The notes beneath the pieces were generated by a model that was given only the letters and a program-made list of their open reading frames with translations, was not told where the DNA came from and searched no databases. 64,000 bases of DNA from Helicobacter himalayensis (lineage in GTDB: Bacteria > Campylobacterota > Campylobacteria > Campylobacterales > Helicobacteraceae): the NCBI RefSeq assembly GCF_001602095.1, contig NZ_CP014991.1:682001-746000 (forward strand), given 5' to 3'. The translations under genes were made by a program, and so were the position numbers. Every line of letters begins with the position of its first letter. Positions within the stretch are counted from its first letter, which is position 1. Positions 51,448-60,066 of this stretch are shown here, piece after piece.

Positions 51448-52176
51448 TTGAAAGAGCAAAAGCAGGGGAATTATTGGATAAGTATCGCGGATATGATGGC
51501 GGGCATTATGATGATTTTTTTGCTTATTATGATTTCATTTATGCTTATTTCAAACAAGGCAAAAGAGAATCTTGAAATACAAAATCGCCGATACAGCGAG
51601 ATAAACGCCAAAATGAGCGCGATTGCGCAGGATTATTCAGATTTGCAAGCCGAACTTTATTTGGAGTTACAAAAAGAATTTTCTAAGGATTTAGTGCGCT
51701 GGGACGCACAAATTGATACTGACAATACCATTAGATTCCGCGAGCCAGAGGTGCTTTTTGATGCGGGAGCTAAGGAAGTTAAGCAGAGGTTTAAGGATAT
51801 TTTAGATGATTTTTTTCCGCGCTATGTACGGATTCTCTCTTTGCCAAAATACAAAGACAATATCGAGGAAATCCGCATTGAAGGGCATACTTCAAGCAAT
51901 TGGGCGAGTGCCACCACGTTAGAATCTCGCTATTTGGGAAACGCTGAACTTTCCCAAGCACGCGCTTTTGAAGTGCTAAAATATTGTTTTAATCAATCAA
52001 GCATTAACGCACAAAAAGAATGGCTTATTAAGGTTTTGCGTGCAAATGGGCTAAGCTTTGCGCGTCCGCTAGAAGATGACACAAAATCGCGGCGCGTGGA
52101 ATTTCGCGTTTTGACAAAAGCAGATAAGAATCTCCAACAGATTTTAGAATTAAGCCAAGAATTTAGCCAACACTAA
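51448..52176 (+). CDS. ZorB-like stator protein (MotB/OmpA peptidoglycan-binding)
   Basis: 242 residues. A short N-terminus leads into one membrane helix with Asp15 (YWISIADMMAGIMMIFLLIM), equivalent to the ion-binding Asp of MotB and ZorB, then a periplasmic coil (about 35-75) and an OmpA-like domain: IRIEGHTSSNW, then LSQARAFEVLKYC with the conserved Arg, and RRVEFRV at the end. Ser replaces the Asp usual after GHT. An insert (SATTLESRYLGN) between the strand and helix is also seen in ZorB-type proteins. The start is TTG 51448 after AAAAGG, 34 bases behind the ZorA-like gene. Confidence 0.72.
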   Translation: MKEQKQGNYWISIADMMAGIMMIFLLIMISFMLISNKAKENLEIQNRRYSEINAKMSAIAQDYSDLQAELYLELQKEFSKDLVRWDAQIDTDNTIRFREPEVLFDAGAKEVKQRFKDILDDFFPRYVRILSLPKYKDNIEEIRIEGHTSSNWASATTLESRYLGNAELSQARAFEVLKYCFNQSSINAQKEWLIKVLRANGLSFARPLEDDTKSRRVEFRVLTKADKNLQQILELSQEFSQH

Positions 52177-52238
52177 CCTTTTTTTAAGTAATTTTATGGA
52201 AAAATCGCGGACTTTAATTTTGTAAAAAAGGCTATTTT

Positions 52239-52373
52239 ATGAAACGAACATACCAACCACACAACACTCCACGCAAGCGCACACATGGTTTTCGCGCTAG
52301 AATGAAAACAAAAAATGGTCGCAGAGTGCTTAACGCACGTAGAGCAAAAGGCAGGAAGAGACTAAGCGTATAA
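52239..52373 (+). CDS. rpmH: 50S ribosomal protein L34
   Basis: 44 residues, [20 protein letters not shown] at the start and [10 protein letters not shown] at the end, the full and near-invariant L34 sequence. It is followed by rnpA as in most bacteria. The ribosome binding site (AAAAAAGG) can pair with CCTTTTTT just after the ZorB-like stop. dnaA is not beside it, in keeping with Helicobacter. Confidence 0.98.
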   Translation: MKRTYQPHNTPRKRTHGFRARMKTKNGRRVLNARRAKGRKRLSV

Positions 52374-52393
52374 CTACTCGCCAACTCTCTTTA

Positions 52394-52786
52394 GTGAGGC
52401 TTTTGCAAGCTTTGAAAATAGATTCTCTTAAAAATACGCGAGAATTTAACCTTGTGTATAAGAATGCGCGGCGCTTTAGCACGCCGTATTTTTTACTCTA
52501 TCTCTGCAATATTGACACGCTTACTCAAAAACTTAAAACCCCAAATAAAAAGTCCTTGTGGCAACTTAATGCTATCCTTTCGCGTGGCGCGCAGGCGTAT
52601 TTGGGGCTAAGTGTGGCGCGCAAAGTCGGCAACGCTCCAAAGCGCAATCGCTACAAACGCCAAATGCGCGCGATATTCCGTGATGAGGCGTTTAGGGATT
52701 ATATCGCAGTGTTTGTGCCAAAGGCAGAAATGGCGCAGTTAGAATTTAGCGAATTTCGTGCGCTGTGCTTAAAAGCACTCAATTAA
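52394..52786 (+). CDS. rnpA: Ribonuclease P protein component
   Basis: 130 residues. Small basic protein that binds the RNase P RNA for tRNA 5' maturation. The signature is NAPKRNRYKRQMRAIFR (the RNR motif), with LKNTREFNLVYKNARRF at the beginning and LGLSVARKVG in the middle. Start GTG 52394 sits 20 bases after rpmH. A low-complexity insert (about 45-62) is typical of this group. yidD follows with no gap. Confidence 0.92.
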   Translation: MRLLQALKIDSLKNTREFNLVYKNARRFSTPYFLLYLCNIDTLTQKLKTPNKKSLWQLNAILSRGAQAYLGLSVARKVGNAPKRNRYKRQMRAIFRDEAFRDYIAVFVPKAEMAQLEFSEFRALCLKALN

Positions 52787-53221
52787 ATGCGCGCTTTTAG
52801 AATCTTTTTTAAAATCTATTTGGATGCATGCGCAAACCTTACGCTGCTTTGTAAGATTTTTTCACACGCGTTAAAAATCCTTGTTATTTTGTATCAAAAA
52901 ACTTTTTCGCTGATTTTAGGCAGGAAGTGCAAATTCTATCCGAGCTGTTCAAATTATGCGCTATGGATGTTAGATTTTAATGCCCCATTTCAGGCGCTTC
53001 CACGCATTGTTTTTAGAATCTTTTCTTGCAATCCGCTTCATTGTGGTGGGATTGATTATCCAATTTTAAAGCTGCATATAAATGTAAAATTTCCGCAATA
53101 TTTCCCGCAAAAAACGCCAAAATATTGGCTTCTCCCCTATCAAAATCCCCCATTTTTGGCTACAATTTTGCGCTTAAACCAAACACAAAAAAGTTTGTTT
53201 TACATTATTAAATCACTCTAA
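52787..53221 (+). CDS. yidD: Membrane protein insertion efficiency factor YidD
   Basis: 144 residues. The YidD core is clear: YQKTFSLILGRKCKFYPSCS, then SNYALWML and FRIFSCNPLHCGGIDYP. It assists YidC and lies between rnpA and yidC as usual. The N-terminal 30 residues are extra compared with most homologues, and the true start may be downstream. The C-terminal part after GGIDYP is lineage specific. Confidence 0.9.
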   Translation: MRAFRIFFKIYLDACANLTLLCKIFSHALKILVILYQKTFSLILGRKCKFYPSCSNYALWMLDFNAPFQALPRIVFRIFSCNPLHCGGIDYPILKLHINVKFPQYFPQKTPKYWLLPYQNPPFLATILRLNQTQKSLFYIIKSL

Positions 53222-53236
53222 AGAGGTTTTATTTCG

Positions 53237-54961
53237 ATGCACTATCCTAATCCTAACCAACATAACAACGACAATACCGGACTTGGGCGCATTTTGCTTA
53301 TCATTGCTATAAGCATTGCATTTTTTGCGCTTTATAGTTATCTTTTCCCGCAAAAACCTCAAACGCAAGCTCCAGCAAACACAAGCACGCAAAAAGACCT
53401 AGTATTAAATGCGCTAAGCGATCCTCAAACGCCAAATGCAAGCGCGCTTGATGCAAATCAAAACATACTAGATTCTGCTCAAAACACACCGTTAAGAAGC
53501 TCGCTTATTGCAACTTTTGGGAATGAGAGCTTTGAGGTAGAAATTGACGCGCTAGGACGAATCGCGCAAGTGTATCTCAAGGATAAAAAATTCACCCACG
53601 ATGAGCAAGAGAGCCTTTTTAGTATTCTTGGCAAATTCATCGGACTGAAAAGCTCGCAAAAAGCACATATTGATAAGCTTGCGCTTTTTGGTGATATTGA
53701 GCTAAAACCGCTGGAATTGCGTTTTAGCGATCAAGAGCTTGATAAAAAGACGCGCAACACACCTTATATTTTGCAATCAAATACAACGTTGGAAGATGGC
53801 TCGCAAGCGCTTGTTTTTACGCAAAATTTAGGCGAAGTGCAGGTTGCAAAAAAGCTCACTTTTCACCCAAATCTTACCTATGATATTGAGATAAATTTAA
53901 GCAATCCAAATCTTAGCTACTTTTTAAGCAATGGTATGCGCCCAAGCGGAGATAATGATACATACGCATTTAGAGGTGTGCTACTAAAAACAAGTGAAGG
54001 CACGATTGAAAAAATCGAAGATAAGGATAGCAAGAAACGATTAGACTTCGCGCAAAGCCTCTTTGTAGCAAGCGTGGATAGATATTACACAAGCTTGCTT
54101 TTTCCAAAAGAGGAAAGCTTTTATGTGCGTTTGAATGGCGATTACGCGGGCAATCCGCAGCCTTTTGTGTATGTCAAAGGTGGAAGTGTGCAGTTTGAGG
54201 GCTATATCGGACCAAAGGATCATAAGACTTTAAATGCTATTAATCCCGTGCTAACTGATGTGGTTGAATATGGCATTATCACTTTCTTTGCGCGCCCTGT
54301 ATTTTGGCTACTAAGCTATTTGCATGATTTTTGCGGGAATTGGGGCTGGGCGATTGTTTTGCTTACTTTGGTAGTGAGAATCTTACTTTTCCCACTAACT
54401 TTCAAAGGTATGGTGTCAATGCAAAAGCTCAAAGATATTGCGCCTAAGATGAAAGAGATACAAACGCGCTACAAAGGCGACCCGCAAAAAATGCAGATAC
54501 ATATGATGGAGCTTTATAAAAAACACGGCGCAAATCCGCTCGGTGGCTGTCTGCCGCTGCTTTTGCAGATTCCGGTGTTTTTTGCGATTTATCGCGTGCT
54601 TTATAATGCTATTGAATTGAAAAATTCCGAGTGGATTTTGTGGATTGATGACCTTTCAGCCATTGATCCTTATTTTGTGTTGCCTGTGCTTATGGGGCTT
54701 AGTATGTATGTTTCCCAACGTCTCACTCCTTCAAATTTTAATGATCCAATGCAGGAAAAAATATTCAAAATGTTGCCGTGGTTTTTTATGGTGTTTTTTA
54801 TTGTTTTCCCATTCCCGGCGGGGCTTGTGTTGTATTGGACAATAAATAATCTCTTCTCAATCCTTCAGCAACTTTTTATCAATTTCCTCCTAAAGCGCAA
54901 AAAAGAGCAAGAAATCATTGCACACGAAAGGCAAAAAGTTGCAAAACACGAGAAAAAATAA
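53237..54961 (+). CDS. yidC: Membrane protein insertase YidC
   Basis: Inserts and folds inner-membrane proteins with or without SecYEG. 574 residues: an N-terminal signal anchor ([20 protein letters not shown]), a large periplasmic beta domain (about 75-330), and the five-helix insertase core with [20 protein letters not shown] carrying the conserved Arg, [20 protein letters not shown], and a basic C-terminal tail ([17 protein letters not shown]) that contacts ribosomes. Confidence 0.97.
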   Translation: MHYPNPNQHNNDNTGLGRILLIIAISIAFFALYSYLFPQKPQTQAPANTSTQKDLVLNALSDPQTPNASALDANQNILDSAQNTPLRSSLIATFGNESFEVEIDALGRIAQVYLKDKKFTHDEQESLFSILGKFIGLKSSQKAHIDKLALFGDIELKPLELRFSDQELDKKTRNTPYILQSNTTLEDGSQALVFTQNLGEVQVAKKLTFHPNLTYDIEINLSNPNLSYFLSNGMRPSGDNDTYAFRGVLLKTSEGTIEKIEDKDSKKRLDFAQSLFVASVDRYYTSLLFPKEESFYVRLNGDYAGNPQPFVYVKGGSVQFEGYIGPKDHKTLNAINPVLTDVVEYGIITFFARPVFWLLSYLHDFCGNWGWAIVLLTLVVRILLFPLTFKGMVSMQKLKDIAPKMKEIQTRYKGDPQKMQIHMMELYKKHGANPLGGCLPLLLQIPVFFAIYRVLYNAIELKNSEWILWIDDLSAIDPYFVLPVLMGLSMYVSQRLTPSNFNDPMQEKIFKMLPWFFMVFFIVFPFPAGLVLYWTINNLFSILQQLFINFLLKRKKEQEIIAHERQKVAKHEKK

Positions 54962-54970
54962 AGGATTTTT

Positions 54971-55960
54971 ATGAAGAAAATTGCTGCAAGAACTATTCAA
55001 GAAGCCTTGCTTAAGGCATCAGAAGAATTTAGGTGTTCGGTTGTGGATTTAGAATATGAGGTCGCTCAAAATCCCAGTGCTGGCTTTCTAGGAATCGGGC
55101 GCAAGGACGCGATTATTATTGTAGATTCCAAAAAAGATATTGTAGATTTTAAACAAGATAATAAAAAACCTCAAAATTTACATACCAACATAGAATCTAA
55201 GCCATTTGAACGACAGGCAAAAAAAGAATTTTCACACAAAGACTTTGCAAAACAAGAGCCACAAGAATCTTTTGAAGCAAATGGAGTATCTTGCCAAGAT
55301 TTCGATTCCAATCAAGATTCAAATGATGAATGGATTTGGGGTTCAAAAAGCCTTGAATTTACAAGCTTCAACAAAGAATCTAAAAGGACCTACAAATCCG
55401 TCCCTTATACCACAGAATATAGCACAACAGAATCTAATCCCAAAACACCAAAGCCTTACAGCTCAAAACCCCATACACAGAGTTTTAATCCACAAGCCAA
55501 AGAGCAGATTCTCAAGGAGATAGAATCTGATTTAAGGGAGCTTTTAGCCTGCTTGCCTTTTGATTTAGACTTTTTGGAAGTGAAGCTTTTAGAAAATAAC
55601 CTTCTTTTTATCAAAATCGATGGTGCGGACTGCGCGCTTCTTATCGGGGAAAAGGGATATCGCTACAAGGCACTTTTGTATCTGCTGTTTAATTGGATTA
55701 ATCCAAAATATGATTTTACTATTCGCCTTGAAGTCGCGGAATTTCTCGCAAATCAAGAGCAAATGATGAACTCCTACTTGCAAGGCGTGATTAAAATGGT
55801 TAATGAAAATGCAAAAGCTCAAACAAAGCCTCTTGATGGAATCCTCGCCTACATCGCGCTAAGCAAACTCCGAGAAACTTTTCCACAAAAATATGTCTCT
55901 TTTCGCTTGAATGAAAATGGCGAAAAATACATCATCATTAATGACTTTAGACGCTTCTAA
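54971..55960 (+). CDS. jag: Jag/KhpB-type RNA-binding protein
   Basis: 329 residues: an N-terminal Jag domain (RTIQEALLKASEEFRCSVVD and GFLGIGRKDAI), a long disordered Ser/Pro/Lys linker (about 60-180), a KH-like domain (LLENNLLFIKIDGADCALLI and GEKGYRYKALLYLL) and a C-terminal R3H-like end (LSKLRETFPQKYVSFRLNEN) that seems degenerate, without the clear Arg-x3-His pair. It starts nine bases after yidC, and its 3' end overlaps mnmE. Confidence 0.9.
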   Translation: MKKIAARTIQEALLKASEEFRCSVVDLEYEVAQNPSAGFLGIGRKDAIIIVDSKKDIVDFKQDNKKPQNLHTNIESKPFERQAKKEFSHKDFAKQEPQESFEANGVSCQDFDSNQDSNDEWIWGSKSLEFTSFNKESKRTYKSVPYTTEYSTTESNPKTPKPYSSKPHTQSFNPQAKEQILKEIESDLRELLACLPFDLDFLEVKLLENNLLFIKIDGADCALLIGEKGYRYKALLYLLFNWINPKYDFTIRLEVAEFLANQEQMMNSYLQGVIKMVNENAKAQTKPLDGILAYIALSKLRETFPQKYVSFRLNENGEKYIIINDFRRF

Positions 55961-57377
55961 ATCCACCCCCACACCACTCCCAACAATTGTTGGGATTTCC
56001 ACGCCTCTTGGTGTTGGAGCGATTTGTATCGTGCGCTTAAGCGGGGAAAAAGCCCTAGATTTTACCCTTACTCTTAGCAGGCGTAAATCCCTCACTCCAC
56101 GTCGTGCCACATTAAGTGTGATATATGATAATAAGGGCACAATGCTTGATGAAGCGATTTTGTTGTATTTCAAAGCTCCGCATAGTTATAGCGGGGAGGA
56201 TATTTGCGAGATTCACTGCCACGGCGGGGCGGTGATTGCGCGCGCAGTGGTGGATTCTTTACTCGCACTTGGTGCTAAGGGCGCAACTGCTGGGGAATTT
56301 AGCAAAAGGGCATTTTTAAATGGACGCCTTGATTTAGCGCAAGTGCAGGCTGTGGCAGGATTGATTAACTCTCAATCTGTTGGCGTAAATGCAATTTTGC
56401 TACGACAATTAAAAGGCGAGCTTAGTAATTTCGTGTATGAGTGCAGGGATAAGCTCATCGAACTTCTAGCTTATAGCGAGGCAAATATCGATTACAGCGA
56501 GGAAATGGATTCTGACACAAACAACATAATGCATCAAAAGCTAGAGAATCTCGCGTATAAATTACGCGTTTTGTATGAAGATTCTCTACATAGACAAGGT
56601 ATGATTGAGGGTTTTAGAATCTGCATTGTTGGGAAGCCAAATGTCGGTAAAAGCTCGCTGCTTAACGCGCTTTTAGCGTATGAGCGCGCTATCACTTCGC
56701 CTATTGCTGGCACTACGCGCGATAGCATTGAAGAAGGCTTGCATATAGCGGGCAATATCGTGCGTTTGATTGACACAGCGGGCATTCGCGATTGTGATGA
56801 TTTGGTTGAGCGTATTGGCATTGAGCGTGCGAAAAAATCTCTTAAGCAGGCAAATCTTATTCTTGCGCTTTTTGATAGTGCGCGTGCGCTAGATTCTGAA
56901 GATTTCGCGCTTTTTGATTTGTTAAGGGATAATCCAAATAACGCGCATATTTTGCTTGTATTAAACAAAGCCGATATGCCCTGCGCGCTAGATTCTAAGG
57001 ATTTTTTATTTATTGAGGATTTTTTGCTCACTCCTTATGCGCTTTGTAAAAAGCCACTTTCTATTTCCACCACACGCGGCAAAATGCAGGAATTTAGCGA
57101 GCTTAATCCGCAGCAAATCTTTAAGGTTTTGGAGAATTTTTTTGCTACGCAAGAATATCATGGCGATTTTTTGCTCACTTCAAAATTTCAGCTTGAATGC
57201 GTGCAAAATGCACTTAATGCGCTAGAGCTCGCACGTCAAAAGTTAGAATCTAGCGAGCTAGAGCTTTTTTCTTTTCATATTAATGAATGTATTGCACATT
57301 TAAGTGCGATTACGCATCCATTTGAACATTCTGAATTACTTGACAAGCTTTTTAGCACCTTTTGCTTAGGAAAATAA
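55911..57377 (+). CDS. mnmE: tRNA modification GTPase MnmE
   Basis: With MnmG it makes the 5-carboxymethylaminomethyl group on wobble uridine. N-terminal folate-binding domain (TIVGISTPLGVGAICIVRLS, then GEDICEIHCHGGAVI), helical domain, G domain with GKPNVGKSSLLNALL, the IAGTTRD switch, DTAGIRD and NKAD, and the C-terminal FCLGK with its Cys. Start: ATG 55911 resembles the H. pylori N-terminus (KNTSS), ATG 55941 gives less overlap with jag; neither has a good binding site. It is the last gene of the rpmH group. Confidence 0.94.
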   Translation: MKMAKNTSSLMTLDASKSTPTPLPTIVGISTPLGVGAICIVRLSGEKALDFTLTLSRRKSLTPRRATLSVIYDNKGTMLDEAILLYFKAPHSYSGEDICEIHCHGGAVIARAVVDSLLALGAKGATAGEFSKRAFLNGRLDLAQVQAVAGLINSQSVGVNAILLRQLKGELSNFVYECRDKLIELLAYSEANIDYSEEMDSDTNNIMHQKLENLAYKLRVLYEDSLHRQGMIEGFRICIVGKPNVGKSSLLNALLAYERAITSPIAGTTRDSIEEGLHIAGNIVRLIDTAGIRDCDDLVERIGIERAKKSLKQANLILALFDSARALDSEDFALFDLLRDNPNNAHILLVLNKADMPCALDSKDFLFIEDFLLTPYALCKKPLSISTTRGKMQEFSELNPQQIFKVLENFFATQEYHGDFLLTSKFQLECVQNALNALELARQKLESSELELFSFHINECIAHLSAITHPFEHSELLDKLFSTFCLGK

Positions 57378-57378
57378 T

Positions 57379-58278
57379 ATGCGCTCCACACCCACGCAGG
57401 AGCTAAACTTTTTTGGCAAAAAGCTTTGGGTGAAGCGCGATGATTTGGCGCGCATTGAGGGTGTGAGCGAGCATTTTAATGGTAACAAAGCGCGCAAATT
57501 CTACGCCCTTTTGCATAATCCAAATAAAATTTTTCTTAGCTATGGCGGGAATCAATCAAATGCTATGCTTGCCCTAAGCGCGCTCACGCACGCTCAAAGA
57601 AAGCGCTTTATTTATCTCACGCCTGCGCCATCACGATTTTTGCGCGAAAATCCAAGCGGGAATTTTGCCCTTGCGAACGCCTTTGGCGCGGAATTTATCT
57701 TTGCAGATTCTGGCATAAATGCGCTAGAGCTTAAAAATGAAGCATTAGCACATTTTAAAACCTTGCCTTTTAAGGAGAAGCGTTTTATCCCACAAGGCGG
57801 GGATTTAGAGCTAGCAAAAGAAGGCGTAGTGGCACAATGCAGGGAAATTTGGGAATTTATCCAAAAACAATTTGCCACAAAAGAAGCACTTGTATTTTGC
57901 GCCACAGGAAGCGGTATAAGCGCGCTAGCACTAGCACAAGCAACAAATGAGCTACAATGCAATATACAAATTGTGCCAATTTTATGCGCCAAGCTTGAGG
58001 GTTTTGAAAAAAAATTTACAAAAACTCTTAATACAAATTTTGCTTTTGGCGCGCTTAAAAAAGAGGTGTGGGAAATGTATCACACCTTGCTTAGGAAAGG
58101 GATTGGGTTTGATTTGCTTTATGATTGCCCCGCACTTTGCGCGCTCAAAAATGCGCTAGATTCTCAATTTTTCACACAAAATGAGCTAGAAAAAGAATGG
58201 ATTTTTATCCATAGTGGGGGACTTTTGGGGAATCTTAGCCAAATTCCGCGCTTTATGCGGAAGTTTAGAATCTTATAA
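57379..58278 (+). CDS. ACC deaminase / D-cysteine desulfhydrase family PLP enzyme
   Basis: 299 residues. Fold-type II PLP enzyme: WVKRDDLARIEGVSEHFNGN followed by KARKF (PLP Lys in GNKARKF), LSYGGNQSNAMLALSAL, FIPQGGDLELAKEGVV and the phosphate loop ATGSGISALALA. Members deaminate 1-aminocyclopropane-carboxylate or desulfhydrate D-cysteine; D-cysteine-type activity is more plausible in a gut bacterium but cannot be told from sequence. One base separates it from mnmE; its end overlaps the convergent helicase gene by 14 bases. Confidence 0.85.
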   Translation: MRSTPTQELNFFGKKLWVKRDDLARIEGVSEHFNGNKARKFYALLHNPNKIFLSYGGNQSNAMLALSALTHAQRKRFIYLTPAPSRFLRENPSGNFALANAFGAEFIFADSGINALELKNEALAHFKTLPFKEKRFIPQGGDLELAKEGVVAQCREIWEFIQKQFATKEALVFCATGSGISALALAQATNELQCNIQIVPILCAKLEGFEKKFTKTLNTNFAFGALKKEVWEMYHTLLRKGIGFDLLYDCPALCALKNALDSQFFTQNELEKEWIFIHSGGLLGNLSQIPRFMRKFRIL

Positions 58279-60055
58279 GTGTGGCTTGAGAAAGAAGCTT
58301 GTGTAAAAATTGATTTGGCTGACTTTGCCAAAAGCGCAAATCACACACGATAAAAAGATTTTTTTTAATCCGACTAATAGCGACATTAAGCCCATAGAGT
58401 GCATTTGTCTGCTTAGAATCTGTAAGATAGTAGTGCAAACTCACCGGCGAAAAAATCACATTATCCCATTCCCTGCCTTGCGAACCATGGATTGTAAGCA
58501 CTTCTAAGCCCCCTAAATGTCGTTGCAATTCCTTGCGTTGCTTGACAAATGGCGTGATAACCGCAAGAGTGTCTTGCAAAGGTGTTTGTGTGCTTTTTGG
58601 ATTCTTTGTGCGCCGCAATAAATGCTGATAGAGAATCTGCGTGGCACGCACCTCATTAGCGCTAAAATTACTATCCGCTTCACTCTTGCGCCCGCTATCA
58701 ACGCAGTAAATCCCCATAACACGCTCTTGTCCGCGCAAGCCATTGTGATAAATGTAAGAATCTAGCAAGCGCGCGAGATTGTCGCCATAGCGATGAGTGA
58801 AGTTCAAACTTGCAATGTGGGAGAGTTGGGGATTTTGCGTTGATTGCTTTAAGTTTAAGGTTTCAAAATGGCTAAATGGCGCGCTAGATTCAGTAAAATT
58901 TTCGTCTCCTACGTTATTTTGTGCGCTCGATTCTTGCAAAGGTGTTTGTGTGTTCGATTTGCATTCGCGCGTGCTATCTTGCAAATCCTTTGCGTTGAAA
59001 AATTCCTCCATAAAAAGCGCGGACAGATTCCATAAATTCACTTCCGGGCGCACTCTTAGCTCGTTTGCAGGCATTTCACAAATTGGCATTAACTGCTTAT
59101 GGTCGCCAAAAAGCGTGATTGGCACATTTCCCACGCACAGCGCGCAAGCTTTAGCTAGTGGGGCAAAGGCGCATTCATCTAAAAAATAATGCGCAAACTC
59201 TATCTCTAGATTTTCCGCGCGCTTAATGAATCCATCAAGTGTTAGCCCGATAATAAGTGCATTCTTTAAACGCGTTTTAAGATTTGTTGGCTGATTAAAA
59301 AGTGAGGTTTGAGCTTTTTTAATCGCATTGCTATCGCAACATTCTGGATATAAGCTCAAAAAGCGTTGTGTTGGCAGTCCTAGGCGCAAGAGATTGTGTA
59401 GTTCAAAATCCATTTTTTTAAAATGCTCTAAAAGTGTGGTGAAAATCTGCTCTAGCGCGGAATTTGTCGGGGCTAGCACACAGGTTTTCACGCCTTTTTT
59501 TGCATAAAAATACAGCGCTTCAAAAAGCACGACTTGCGTTTTGCCACTGCCCGGAGGTCCCCACACATAGCTTAGCGGGTGTTTGAAAATCATCTCTACT
59601 GCGCGCTTTTGCTCATTGTTGAGATAATTTGGAATCTGCTCGTCATATTTTAGTGGCACTCTTGTAGGAAGTTGCAGAGAATCTTTGTTTTTTTCATAAT
59701 AATTTGCAACATTTTTTACAAGAAATTTTAAATCGCTATAAAGGCTAAGGCTCGCGCCCTTTTGCTTTAGGTGCTTTTGTAGGGCACTTAGGAGTTCAAA
59801 ATTTGGCGCAATTTTTAAAAGTGAAGTATCTTCATTGTATTCTAAATCCGCGCTTGTGCTTAGCTCGAAAACTTCCTTTGGCGCAAGCTCGAGCATTAAG
59901 CCATCTTGCGAGAAAAGACGTTTGCCAAGTTGCAGGTTTAAAGTCTCATCTTTAAACTCATAGCGTACAATCCGCACAGAATCTAAACCCAAATTATGTG
60001 CGCTCAAATATTCATAGTAGCTAAGCGCAGAGTGGGTTAAGGCGCGCGCGTGCAT
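58265..60055 (-). CDS. Superfamily 1 (UPF1/DNA2-like) DNA/RNA helicase
   Basis: 596 residues. After a 130-residue N-terminal region come the SF1 motifs: LNNEQKRAVEMIF (Q motif), VWGPPGSGKTQVV (Walker A), VLAPTNSALEQI (Ia), YFLDECAFAPL (Walker B), LFGDHKQLMPI (III), NFTHRYGDNLARLL (IV), TIHGSQGREWDNVIF (V) and NVAISRIKKNLFIV (VI). It belongs with the AAA_11/AAA_12 helicases. Substrate unknown. It starts eleven bases after the outer-membrane protein gene upstream, an odd partner. Confidence 0.88.
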   Translation of the reverse strand: MHARALTHSALSYYEYLSAHNLGLDSVRIVRYEFKDETLNLQLGKRLFSQDGLMLELAPKEVFELSTSADLEYNEDTSLLKIAPNFELLSALQKHLKQKGASLSLYSDLKFLVKNVANYYEKNKDSLQLPTRVPLKYDEQIPNYLNNEQKRAVEMIFKHPLSYVWGPPGSGKTQVVLFEALYFYAKKGVKTCVLAPTNSALEQIFTTLLEHFKKMDFELHNLLRLGLPTQRFLSLYPECCDSNAIKKAQTSLFNQPTNLKTRLKNALIIGLTLDGFIKRAENLEIEFAHYFLDECAFAPLAKACALCVGNVPITLFGDHKQLMPICEMPANELRVRPEVNLWNLSALFMEEFFNAKDLQDSTRECKSNTQTPLQESSAQNNVGDENFTESSAPFSHFETLNLKQSTQNPQLSHIASLNFTHRYGDNLARLLDSYIYHNGLRGQERVMGIYCVDSGRKSEADSNFSANEVRATQILYQHLLRRTKNPKSTQTPLQDTLAVITPFVKQRKELQRHLGGLEVLTIHGSQGREWDNVIFSPVSLHYYLTDSKQTNALYGLNVAISRIKKNLFIVCDLRFWQSQPNQFLHKLLSQATLIRF

Positions 60056-60066
60056 TCAAGCAGAGA

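Noticed and set aside
48610-52176. A complete Zorya phage-defence system
   Set aside because: Only the ZorA- and ZorB-like parts are visible; no ZorC, ZorD or ZorE-type gene exists within the window, and the flanks are core genes (waaA, rpmH).
59030-59052. AAATTCACTTCCGGGCGCAC, similar to the palindromic core of the dispersed repeat
   Set aside because: Opposite-strand helicase coding sequence continues smoothly through it, and no repeat flanks are present.
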